A stretch of DNA of 11,141 bases from Sphingomonas sp. UBA1000. Its GTDB lineage: Bacteria > Pseudomonadota > Alphaproteobacteria > Sphingomonadales > Sphingomonadaceae. Location of the stretch: NCBI GenBank assembly GCA_002291855.1, contig DBAW01000210.1, positions 1-11,141 of the forward strand, written 5' to 3'. Below are positions 1-6,563 of the stretch, piece by piece. The notes below the pieces were generated by a model. It saw only the letters and a program-made list of their open reading frames with translations, made no database searches and was not told the DNA's origin. How positions within the stretch are numbered: position 1 is the first letter of the stretch; each line of letters begins with the position of its first letter. Both the position numbers and the translations under genes were made by a program.

Positions 1-836
1 ACCACGGCGTCGAAAAGCCCGAGGACCGCATCGCCAAGGGCAAGCCGGCCGAAGGCACGATCCGTCTGTCGGCCGAGCAGAAGGGCGCCCGCATCATCGT
101 GCGGGTGAGCGACGACGGCCGCGGGATCGACCGGGCGCGGGTGCGTGCCAAGGCGATCGAAAAGGGCATCGTCCCCGCCGATGCGCAGCTGACCAACGAG
201 GAAATCGACCAGCTGATCTGCGCGCCCGGATTCTCGACCGCCGAGGTGGTGTCGAACATTTCGGGCCGCGGCGTCGGCATGGACGTCGTCCGGTCCAACA
301 TCGAGGCGCTGGGCGGCCGCGTCGAAATCGCGTCGGTGCCGGGCGAAGGCACGTCGTTCACGATGATCCTGCCGCTGACGCTCGCCATTCTCGACGGGAT
401 GATCGTGCGGCTGGGCGGTCAGCGGTTCGTGCTGCCGCTGGCGAGCGTTGTCGAATCGGTCCAGCCCGCGCCGGGGCAGGTGCAGCGCGTGTCGCCGCAG
501 GACGAGGTGATCGAGCTGCGCGGGTCCTATCTGCCGGTCCGCAGGCTCGCCGATGTGTTCGGCATCCATTCCGCGCACAGCCGCGAGCCCGAGGATTCGC
601 TGGTCATCGTCGTCGAAAGCGACACCGCCGGGCTGGTCGGGCTGATGGTCGACACGATCGACGACCGCCGCGAGGTGGTGATCAAGAGCCTCGACCAGAA
701 TCTCTATCCGATCCGCGGCCTGGGCGGTGCCACCGTCCTGGGCGACGGCTCGATCGCGCTGATCCTCGATATCGAAGCCCTTGTCGCGGCCCATCCGGTC
801 AATGGCCGCGCGACCCCGAAAGGACTGGCAGCATGA
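1..836 (+). CDS. cheA: Chemotaxis histidine kinase CheA, C-terminal part (5' truncated by window edge)
   Basis: CheA is the cytoplasmic kinase that autophosphorylates in response to chemoreceptors and passes phosphate to CheY and CheB. Only the last 277 codons are here. The frame is open from base 3, and bases 1-2 are the end of the preceding codon. The visible part starts inside the ATP-binding domain at HGVE, the end of the N box. The G1 box DDGRGID and the G2 box GRGVGMDVV follow, then the GTSF segment that closes the ATPase fold. After about base 390 comes the CheW-like P5 regulatory domain (from DGMIVRLGGQRFVLPL to the end), which docks CheW and receptors. The Hpt, P2 and dimerisation domains must lie upstream. 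The stop overlaps the cheW start (ATGA), which indicates translational coupling. The family assignment is firm; only the missing N-terminus is unknown. Confidence 0.97.
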   Translation, partial: HGVEKPEDRIAKGKPAEGTIRLSAEQKGARIIVRVSDDGRGIDRARVRAKAIEKGIVPADAQLTNEEIDQLICAPGFSTAEVVSNISGRGVGMDVVRSNIEALGGRVEIASVPGEGTSFTMILPLTLAILDGMIVRLGGQRFVLPLASVVESVQPAPGQVQRVSPQDEVIELRGSYLPVRRLADVFGIHSAHSREPEDSLVIVVESDTAGLVGLMVDTIDDRREVVIKSLDQNLYPIRGLGGATVLGDGSIALILDIEALVAAHPVNGRATPKGLAA

Positions 837-1324
837 CCACGACCAATGTGAACTCCGCCGAGCGTAAGATCGTCACCTTCACCCTGTCGAACCGCATCTT
901 CGGCATCGACATGAGTGCGCTGATCGAGATCCGCGAATGGGAAGAGCCGACGCCGCTGCCGGGCGTGCCGGGATATATCAAGGGCGTCGCCAATCTGCGC
1001 GGCACCGTGATCCCGATCATCGGCCTTGCCGAACGGCTGGGCTGGGAACCCAGCGTGCCGCATTCGCGGTCGTGCATCCTGGTGGTCGTGAGCGACGGCA
1101 AGCAGGCCGGTTTTCTGGTCGATGAAGTCGCCGACATCGTGTCGATCACCGAAAATCAGGTGCAGCCCGCGCCCGATATCGATCTGGCCGAACCGGGCGT
1201 GGTCGCCGGTCTCGTCAAGGCGCAGACGCGCGCCCAGCAGGATGCGTCGGACGAAGGCGCGATGGTGCTGCTGCTCGACCTCGATGCGCTGAACGTGACC
1301 CGCCAGCTGGATCTCGCTGCGTGA
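833..1324 (+). CDS. cheW: Chemotaxis coupling protein CheW
   Basis: CheW is the cytoplasmic adaptor that links CheA (through its P5 domain) to chemoreceptor tips in the signalling array. The product is 163 aa, a usual CheW length. It is a single CheW domain covering nearly the whole protein. Family landmarks are the first strand KIVTFTLSNRIFGIDM, the loop PLPGVPGYIKGVANLRG and the following strand VIPIIGLAERLG, then LVDEVADIVSI. The start ATG overlaps the cheA stop as ATGA. The stop overlaps the GTG start of cheR as GTGA. Its position directly after cheA fits a dedicated adaptor for that kinase. No missing segment or odd composition was seen. Confidence 0.97.
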   Translation: MTTTNVNSAERKIVTFTLSNRIFGIDMSALIEIREWEEPTPLPGVPGYIKGVANLRGTVIPIIGLAERLGWEPSVPHSRSCILVVVSDGKQAGFLVDEVADIVSITENQVQPAPDIDLAEPGVVAGLVKAQTRAQQDASDEGAMVLLLDLDALNVTRQLDLAA

Positions 1325-2208
1325 GCACGACCGCGTCGCCCCTGTCCGGTGCCGTCGCGCACGCGTCGCCGCTTGGCGGCGAGGCCGAACTCGGCCGGGC
1401 CGAGTTCGACGCGATCGCGCGCATCATGCTGTCGGAAAGCCGCGTCCATCTGACCGCGGCGAAGATGACGCTGGTCCATTCGCGCCTGTCGCGCCGGCTG
1501 CGCGAACATGGGCTGTCGACGTTCCGCGACTATGTGAAGCTGGTCCAGACCGATCCGGTCGAGCGCGGGGAGATGGTGACGGCGCTCACCACCAACCACA
1601 CGCATTTCTTCCGCGAGGTCCATCATTTCGACCATCTGCGCGAAGTCGCGCTGCCGATGCTCAAGGACCGCGCCCGGCGCGGGCCGGTGCGCATCTGGTC
1701 GGCGGCCTGTTCGTCGGGCGAGGAGATCTACACGGTCGCCATGTGCCTGCTCGGCACCGACCGCAGCCATGCCGGCTGGTTGCGCAGCGCGGATGTGAAG
1801 CTGCTGGCGACCGACATTTCGCCGCCGATGGTGAAGGCGACGGCGCGGGGCTTTTATCCGGCGGCCACCGCCGAGGCGATCCCCGAGCCCTATCGCCGGG
1901 CGTGGATGCGGCCGGTGCAGGGCGGGTTCGAAATGGTCGAGGAGGCGCGCAGCCTTGTTACCGCGCGGCTGCTCAACCTGTTCGCCGACTGGCCGATGCG
2001 CCAGCAATATGACGTGATCTTCTGCCGCAACGTGATGATCTATTTCGAGGACGATGCGAAGCGCGAGCTGGAAATGCGGCTCGTCGATCAGCTCGCTCCG
2101 GGGGGGTATCTCTATATCGGCCATTCCGAACGCCTGATCGGCCCCGCGCAGCACGGCATGAGCCCGTGCGGACAGACAATCTATGTGAAAAATGGAGCCG
2201 GAGCGTGA
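1321..2208 (+). CDS. cheR: Chemoreceptor glutamate methyltransferase CheR
   Basis: CheR transfers methyl groups from S-adenosylmethionine to glutamates of chemoreceptors, which is the adaptation step opposed by CheB. The product is 295 aa with a GTG start. The N-terminal helical domain (about residues 25-85) leads into the CheR signature TTNHTHFFRE (about 90-99). The SAM-binding domain shows RIWSAACSSGEEIYTVAM (about 124-141), LLATDIS (161-167) and FCRNVMIYFE (about 234-243), then LAPGGYLYIGHSE. GTG at 1321 was chosen because it overlaps the cheW stop (GTGA). The next internal ATG would already remove part of the N-terminal domain. The stop overlaps the cheB GTG start, again as GTGA. Roughly the first 20 residues are low-complexity and probably disordered. 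Confidence 0.97.
   Translation: MSTTASPLSGAVAHASPLGGEAELGRAEFDAIARIMLSESRVHLTAAKMTLVHSRLSRRLREHGLSTFRDYVKLVQTDPVERGEMVTALTTNHTHFFREVHHFDHLREVALPMLKDRARRGPVRIWSAACSSGEEIYTVAMCLLGTDRSHAGWLRSADVKLLATDISPPMVKATARGFYPAATAEAIPEPYRRAWMRPVQGGFEMVEEARSLVTARLLNLFADWPMRQQYDVIFCRNVMIYFEDDAKRELEMRLVDQLAPGGYLYIGHSERLIGPAQHGMSPCGQTIYVKNGAGA
2194..2197 (+). promoter_or_regulatory. Ribosome binding site deciding the cheB start
   Basis: GGAG lies 7 bases before GTG 2205, inside the end of cheR. It supports the GTG start over the upstream in-frame ATG at 2166. This is inferred from spacing and motif only. Confidence 0.6.
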
Positions 2209-3251
2209 TCGCGTCCCCCGTCAAGACTGCTTCTCCCGTCAGGGTCGTCATCGTCGACGACAGCGCGTCGATGCGCGCCGCGCTCAACCGCATCCTCGGT
2301 TCGGATCCCGAGATCGAGGTGGTGGGCCTGGCCCCGGAACCGCACAGCGCGCGCCAGATCATCAAGGACATGAACCCCGATGTCGTGACCCTCGACGTCG
2401 AGATGCCGGGGATGGACGGCCTGTCCTTCCTTGAAAAGATCATGCGCCTGCGCCCGATGCCGGTGGTGATGTGCTCGACGCTCACCGGGCGCGGCACCGA
2501 AGTGACGATCGAGGCGCTGCGACTGGGCGCGGTCGACTGCATCGCCAAGCCGTCGGGCAATGCCGCCGACATCATGCGCGATGCCGATCTGCTGCGCCGC
2601 ACGGTCAAGAGCGCGGCCCGTTCGCGGGTGCGCCCGGGCGGCGCGCCGACCACGCCCAAGCCGGCGGCGATCAATGGCCAGTATCGCGACGTGATCATCG
2701 CGATCGGTGCGTCGACCGGCGGGGTGGAAGCGCTGTTCTCGCTCATCGGCTCGCTGCCGGCCGATTGTCCGCCGGTGCTGGTCGTCCAGCACATGCCGGC
2801 GGCCTTTACCGGCGGTTTCGCCGCCCGGCTGAACGCGGCGGCGCCGATGACCGTGGTCGAGGCGACCGACGGTCAGGCGGTCGAGCGCGGCCATGTCTAT
2901 ATCGCGCCCGGCGGGGCCTGCCACATGGAGATGGTCAACAGCAGCCAGCCGCGCATCAAGCTGGTGCCGAGCGACCCTGTCGGCGGCCATCGCCCCGCGG
3001 TCGATGTGCTGTTCAACTCGGTCGCAAGGCGCGGTGCCGGCGCGGTCGGGGCGATCCTCACCGGCATGGGGCAGGACGGCGCGGCCGGGCTGCTGGCGAT
3101 GCGGCGGGCCGGGGCGCGCACCTTCGGCCAGAGTGCGGATACCTGCGTCGTCTACGGCATGCCGCGCGCGGCATTTGAGGCGGGCGCAGTCGAGCGTCAG
3201 GTGAATCTTTCGGCCATGCCCGAGGCGATCCTCGGCGCGTGCCGCAAATAA
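2205..3251 (+). CDS. cheB: Chemotaxis response regulator / methylesterase-glutamine deamidase CheB
   Basis: CheB removes methyl groups from chemoreceptors, and in many species deamidates their glutamines, when phosphorylated by CheA. With the GTG start at 2205 the product is 348 aa, the usual CheB length. The receiver domain has the acidic pair D18-D19, phosphoacceptor D64 (TLDVEMPGMDG) and K116 (AKPSG). A linker of about 40 residues follows. The esterase domain has the catalytic triad Ser170 (IGASTGG), His196 (VVQHMP) and Asp291 (TGMGQDG). An ATG at 2166 is also in frame, but it would add 13 non-family residues and overlap cheR deeply. GTG 2205 follows a GGAG at 2194-2197 with 7-base spacing and couples to the cheR stop as GTGA. 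Confidence 0.97.
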   Translation: MIASPVKTASPVRVVIVDDSASMRAALNRILGSDPEIEVVGLAPEPHSARQIIKDMNPDVVTLDVEMPGMDGLSFLEKIMRLRPMPVVMCSTLTGRGTEVTIEALRLGAVDCIAKPSGNAADIMRDADLLRRTVKSAARSRVRPGGAPTTPKPAAINGQYRDVIIAIGASTGGVEALFSLIGSLPADCPPVLVVQHMPAAFTGGFAARLNAAAPMTVVEATDGQAVERGHVYIAPGGACHMEMVNSSQPRIKLVPSDPVGGHRPAVDVLFNSVARRGAGAVGAILTGMGQDGAAGLLAMRRAGARTFGQSADTCVVYGMPRAAFEAGAVERQVNLSAMPEAILGACRK

Positions 3252-3269
3252 GTGGGTGGAGAGTAAGGC

Positions 3270-3659
3270 ATGCCAGCTGCAGCGGCAATCAAGGTGATGG
3301 TCGTCGACGATCAGGCCAGCATGCGGGCGATGATCCGCCGCGCGCTCCAGGACTTCGGGTTCAAGGATGTGCGCGACAAGGCGGATCCCGTCGAGGCGCT
3401 GAGCGCGGTCAAGAGCGACCGCGTGCACCTGATCATCTCGGACTATAACATGCCAGAGATGGACGGGCTCCAGTTGCTCGAGGAGGTCCGCAAGGATCCG
3501 GTGATCGGCAAGACGGTGTTCATCATGCTCACCGGCTCGTCCGACCGCGAGATCGTCCAGCGCGCGGCGGCGCTCGGGGTGAACAACTATGTTGTCAAAC
3601 CCTTTGCGCCCGCGGCCCTCAAGGAAAAGATCGAGCGCGTGTTCGGTGAACTGACATGA
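3270..3659 (+). CDS. cheY: Single-domain chemotaxis response regulator CheY
   Basis: CheY is the diffusible receiver phosphorylated by CheA; CheY-P binds the flagellar switch and changes motor rotation. The 129-aa product is one receiver domain. It shows the acidic pair D13-D14 (VMVVDDQ), phosphoacceptor D58 (IISDYNMPEMDG), the conserved Thr near residue 88 (MLTGSS) and Lys110 (VVKPFAP). It lies 18 bases after cheB with GGAGAG upstream of the ATG. The stop overlaps the cheD start (ATGA). In the Sinorhizobium meliloti operon the cheY between cheB and cheD is CheY2, the motor-binding regulator. By position this gene would match that one, but whether it acts on the motor or as a phosphate sink cannot be read from the sequence alone. 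Confidence 0.96.
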   Translation: MPAAAAIKVMVVDDQASMRAMIRRALQDFGFKDVRDKADPVEALSAVKSDRVHLIISDYNMPEMDGLQLLEEVRKDPVIGKTVFIMLTGSSDREIVQRAAALGVNNYVVKPFAPAALKEKIERVFGELT

Positions 3660-4192
3660 GCGCGGCCGCGATGCGCCGTGTCCCGATCGTCCAGGGCGAG
3701 CACGCCGTGGTCAGCGAGGCCAATGTCATCGTCTCGACGGTGCTGGGCTCGTGCATCGCGGTGTGCCTGCAGGATTCGGTGTCGCGGATCGGCGGCATGA
3801 ACCATTTCCTGCTCGGCGAGCCGAGTGCGGGACATGACGTGTCGCCCCAGGACATGCAGCGTTACGGCGTCCATGCGATGGAAGTGCTGATCAACGCGCT
3901 GATGGCGCGCGGCGCGTCGCGCGACCGGCTGAAGGCGCACATCTATGGCGGGGCCAATGTCGTGGCCGGGCTGGGGTCGATCGGCAGCCAGAATGCCAGC
4001 TTCGCCCGCCGCTTCTGCCAGACGGAAGGCATCGCCATCGCGCACGAGGATGTCGGCGGCAATTTCGCCCGGCGGGTCGAGTTTCTGGCCTATGAGGGCA
4101 AGTCGCGCTGCTCGCGCGTGGCGCAGGCCCCGCCGATCCAGATCAAGCCGCCCAAGCCGGCCGTCACCGGCGGCGAACTCGAGCTGTTCTGA
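3656..4192 (+). CDS. cheD: Chemoreceptor glutamine deamidase CheD
   Basis: CheD deamidates specific glutamines of chemoreceptors to glutamates, creating methylation sites for CheR. The product is 178 aa, a normal CheD length. Catalytic residues known for the family are visible: Thr28 and Cys33 in STVLGSCIAVCLQD, and His50 in GGMNHFLL. Further family landmarks are AHIYGGANVV, the SIGSQNASFARRF segment and EDVGGNFARRVEF. The ATG overlaps the cheY stop (ATGA), so translation is probably coupled. The C-terminal 20 or so residues are proline- and lysine-rich and likely flexible. No CheC gene is next to it, so CheD here probably acts without the CheC partner seen in Bacillus. That last point is inference. 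Confidence 0.96.
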   Translation: MSAAAMRRVPIVQGEHAVVSEANVIVSTVLGSCIAVCLQDSVSRIGGMNHFLLGEPSAGHDVSPQDMQRYGVHAMEVLINALMARGASRDRLKAHIYGGANVVAGLGSIGSQNASFARRFCQTEGIAIAHEDVGGNFARRVEFLAYEGKSRCSRVAQAPPIQIKPPKPAVTGGELELF

Positions 4193-4235
4193 GCCCTTTG
4201 CGACCAACGACAAACTTCAAGATCGGGATCACTCA

Positions 4236-4526
4236 ATGTCTCACATCGACAGCCTCGCCCCCACGCTGTGCAGCGCGCTCGCCAACGAGATCCGCGACGT
4301 GCGCACGTTGATCGAGCAGCTGGCCGATGTGCTGGCCTGCGACGAATATCTGGCGCTCAAATATACCGAGCAGCTGCAGGCGTTCGACCTGCTCGTCCAG
4401 CGCATCTCGGAAACTGCCGGCCTGCTCGACCGGCTGGCCGAGGGCATTAGCGGCCATGACGCGGTGTCCGAGATCCGGCTCGAGGTCATGCAGCGGCGGC
4501 TGCAAGACGTGCTGAAGGCGGCCTGA
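4236..4526 (+). CDS. Small all-helical protein with CheZ-type DxxxQ motif; CheT-like candidate CheY-P phosphatase
   Basis: This 96-aa protein is not a member of a family I recognise confidently by sequence. It looks fully helical, without signal peptide or membrane segment. Residues 37-70 can form a long amphipathic helix that carries D51-L-L-V-Q55 in the context LQAFDLLVQRI. In E. coli CheZ the catalytic residues sit in a comparable context (QDFQDLTGQVIK, a DxxxQ with Gln in the active site). Position adds support: in Sinorhizobium meliloti the small cheT gene, whose product has a DxxxQ motif and accelerates CheY1-P decay, also follows cheD directly. The ATG at 4236 begins 43 bases after cheD, with a weak purine-rich CGGGA upstream. 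Two bases separate its stop from motB. The phosphatase function is inference. A helical flagellar chaperone of the FlgN/FliT kind is the main alternative. Confidence 0.75.
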   Translation: MSHIDSLAPTLCSALANEIRDVRTLIEQLADVLACDEYLALKYTEQLQAFDLLVQRISETAGLLDRLAEGISGHDAVSEIRLEVMQRRLQDVLKAA

Positions 4527-4527
4527 C

Positions 4528-5403
4528 ATGGCGGCCAATCCGTCATCCTCGTCCGATACGCGTCCGATCGTCATCCGCCGCGTCAAGAAGGTGGTCGGCG
4601 GCGGCCATCATGGCGGTGCGTGGAAGGTCGCCTATGCCGACTTCGTGACCGCGATGATGGCGTTCTTCATGCTGTTGTGGCTGATCGCTGATCCCGATCA
4701 GGAAAAGTTGCAGGGGCTGGCCGAATATTTCTCGCCGTCGAGCGCCTCCGGCAAGCCGGGCGAGACGATCGAGAGCCTGAGCGGCCGGCAGCCGGGGCTG
4801 GGCGGACGCACCCGGCGGGCCCAGTCCGACAATCCGATGTCGAACGGCCAGCCGACCGCCGAGGCCGCGACCCAGGGCACCGCCCGGGGCGGCAGCGCGG
4901 CGGTGCCCGATCCGTCGCTGCGCGTGATGGCCGAGGAGCTGAAGCTGCTGCTCCAGCCGGTCACCACCCCCAAGTCCGAGCGCCAGACAGTGGCGTTCCA
5001 GCCGTCGCGCGACGGGCTGCGCATCAGCCTGATGGACGACGCCAACCGGTCGATGTTCCAAGGCGGGACCGCGGTGCTGAACGCCTATGCGCGCACCCTG
5101 CTGACCGACGTGGCGCGCAAGATCGGCAAAAGCGGCGTGCGCATCGCCATCGAAGGCCATACCGATGCGACCGGCGGCCAGAGCGAGGCCAATTGGAAGC
5201 TGTCGGCCGACCGGGCGCTGGCCGCGCGGGCAGCGCTGATCGCCGGCGGGCTGACGCCCGACCGTTTTTCCGAAGTGGTTGCGCTTGCCGCGACCCGGCC
5301 CGTCTATCCCGACCAGCCCGAGCGGGCGGAGAACCGCCGCATCACCATCGTGCTGATGGCCGAATCCTCCCCGCTGCCCAGCGACGCCAGCTTCAGGTTC
5401 TGA
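4528..5403 (+). CDS. motB: Flagellar stator protein MotB
   Basis: MotB is the stator subunit that anchors the ion channel to peptidoglycan and carries the ion-binding aspartate. The product is 291 aa. A short basic cytoplasmic N-terminus ends in GGGHHGGAWKVAYADF. The single membrane helix spans about 37-53, with D38 as the expected ion-binding residue (the equivalent of E. coli Asp32). A plug region and a Gly/Ala/Ser-rich linker (about 72-130) follow. The C-terminal OmpA-like peptidoglycan-binding domain shows IEGHTDATGG (208-217), LSADRA (225-230) and ENRR (268-271). The HHGGAWKVAYADF stretch is typical of alphaproteobacterial MotB proteins. No motA is adjacent, so it must lie elsewhere. The start follows the preceding stop by one base. 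Confidence 0.95.
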   Translation: MAANPSSSSDTRPIVIRRVKKVVGGGHHGGAWKVAYADFVTAMMAFFMLLWLIADPDQEKLQGLAEYFSPSSASGKPGETIESLSGRQPGLGGRTRRAQSDNPMSNGQPTAEAATQGTARGGSAAVPDPSLRVMAEELKLLLQPVTTPKSERQTVAFQPSRDGLRISLMDDANRSMFQGGTAVLNAYARTLLTDVARKIGKSGVRIAIEGHTDATGGQSEANWKLSADRALAARAALIAGGLTPDRFSEVVALAATRPVYPDQPERAENRRITIVLMAESSPLPSDASFRF

Positions 5404-5404
5404 C

Positions 5405-5857
5405 GTGAAACCCGCTCTTCTTCTTCCGCTGATGCTGATCGCCGGACTGGGCGTGGGCGGCGGTGCCGCCTTTGGCGTCGGTCAGCTGCTGCCCGCGCCC
5501 GACGCCGGGCCGGCCAAGCCCAAATCGCCCGTCGAGGAGGAGGCGAACCTTGCCTTCATCAAGACCGAGGTCGTGCTGGTGCCGCTGGTGTTTCCCGACG
5601 GGCGGCTGGCCGGCTACACATCGATCGATGCCGCGTTGCAGGTGCCGGCCGATCAGGCCGAGGCGCTGAAGGCGCGGATGCCGCTGCTGCTGCACGCGAT
5701 CAACCTGCAGACGTTCCGCACGCCGCTTGCCGCCGGGCCGGACGGCCAGCTGGCCGATCTGGAAGGCTATCGCAAGATCGTCGCCGCCGCCGCGCCCAAG
5801 GCATTCGGCGCGGGCGTCGTCCGCAAGGTGGCGATCATCCAGGCCAATCCGTCATGA
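5405..5857 (+). CDS. FliL-like membrane-anchored flagellar protein (divergent)
   Basis: FliL proteins are single-pass inner-membrane proteins whose periplasmic domains ring the stator and interact with MotB. This 150-aa product has a GTG start one base after the motB stop, with AGG at 5395-5397 as a weak ribosome site. Residues 4-28 form a hydrophobic Gly-rich helix that acts as membrane anchor or signal. A short Pro/Lys/Glu linker follows to about 50. The rest reads as the FliL pattern: strand FIKTEVVLVPLVFPDG, strand GYTSIDAALQV, helix PADQAEALKARMPLLLHAI, a region ending in a second helix, and a final strand VRKVAIIQ. The short length, topology and position after motB support FliL, but identity is weak. 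It could instead be another alphaproteobacterial motor protein of similar layout, such as a MotF-type protein. Confidence 0.6.
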   Translation: MKPALLLPLMLIAGLGVGGGAAFGVGQLLPAPDAGPAKPKSPVEEEANLAFIKTEVVLVPLVFPDGRLAGYTSIDAALQVPADQAEALKARMPLLLHAINLQTFRTPLAAGPDGQLADLEGYRKIVAAAAPKAFGAGVVRKVAIIQANPS

Positions 5858-6495
5858 CCTTTCAGCCGCGCGGGTTCGATCCCGCCGGGCCGGCGTCCGG
5901 CGCGGCGCGCCCGCGCGCGGAGCGCACCGTTTCGCTGCTGATCGTCGCCAAGCTGACGGTCGGGGGGCAGGAGGCGCTGTGCCGGATCCGCAACCTGTCG
6001 GAAACCGGGCTGATGCTGGAAACATCGGCGGCGCTGCGCCCGGCCGACCGGGTGCGGGTCGAGGTGCGCCACCATCCGCCGCTCGACGGGCTGATCGTCT
6101 GGGCCGAGGGCGGCCGCGCGGGCATGTCGTTCGATGCGCCGGTGGCGGTGGCGGCGCTGGTTGCGCCTGCGCCCGCGCCGGTCAGCCGGATCCTCAAGAG
6201 CCGCCAGCCGCGCGGGCCGCGTGTCGCGGCGGCGGCGCGCATCACGGTCGAACTGCGCGGCCGGCGGCTGAGCGGGCGGCTGTGCGACATCTCGCTGGGC
6301 GGGGCCAAGATCATCATCCCGGTCGCCCCGCGCCCGAACGAGCCGCTCCAGATCCATGTGCCGGGCCTGCCGGCCAAGGCGGCAACCGTGCGCTGGGTGG
6401 GCGAAGAGGTCGGCATCGCCTTTGCCGACCCGCTGGCCTTCGATGCGCTCGACGCCTGGCTGGCGGGTGCCGGGCCGGCCGACGGCGCGGCCTGA
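5854..6495 (+). CDS. Tandem PilZ-domain protein, putative c-di-GMP receptor
   Basis: PilZ domains bind cyclic di-GMP; YcgR-type proteins use this to slow flagellar motors. The 213-aa product appears to hold two PilZ domains. The first spans about 20-97, with the N-x-S-x-x-G signature at 47-52 (RNLSETG). The second spans about 118-205, with D-x-S-x-x-G at 145-150 (CDISLGGAKI). The arginine pair before each domain is spaced RxxR (R21/R24; R117/R120 or R120/R123) rather than the usual RxxxR, so ligand binding by either domain is uncertain. The ATG overlaps the preceding stop (ATGA). It is the last gene of the operon, directly after the stator and FliL-like genes, which points to motor control. 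No membrane segment is present, and it lacks the YcgR-N domain. Confidence 0.8.
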   Translation: MTFQPRGFDPAGPASGAARPRAERTVSLLIVAKLTVGGQEALCRIRNLSETGLMLETSAALRPADRVRVEVRHHPPLDGLIVWAEGGRAGMSFDAPVAVAALVAPAPAPVSRILKSRQPRGPRVAAAARITVELRGRRLSGRLCDISLGGAKIIIPVAPRPNEPLQIHVPGLPAKAATVRWVGEEVGIAFADPLAFDALDAWLAGAGPADGAA

Positions 6496-6563
6496 CACCG
6501 TTTCCCTCAAGCTGTTTGCCCGAAGCTGGCTGCTCCTGAACCTGCTTACTGGGGCCGGCGGCC
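6496..6563. other. Convergent gap between pilZ and fliP genes
   Basis: These 68 bases separate two convergent operons. I see a short GC-rich dyad (GGCCGGCGGCC near 6553) but no stem followed by a T-run on either strand, so no intrinsic terminator can be supported. Termination may be Rho-dependent or fall inside the opposing genes. Confidence 0.5.

Noticed and set aside
1156..2154. A 332-codon minus-strand open frame
   Set aside because: It is a shadow of cheR with the same low-complexity composition; no ribosome site or family motif.
2166..2204. Longer CheB starting at ATG 2166
   Set aside because: It would add 13 residues unlike CheB N-termini and overlap cheR; the coupled GTG at 2205 with GGAG spacing fits better.
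2181..3428. A 415-codon minus-strand open frame
   Set aside because: It is antisense to cheB and the cheY start, with Arg/His/Ala-rich composition and no recognisable domain.
3945..4235. Upstream extension of the small DxxxQ gene into cheD
   Set aside because: The frame is open upstream, but that part is an out-of-frame Arg/Ser/Pro-rich shadow of cheD; ATG 4236 begins the helical, Leu/Glu-rich coding sequence.
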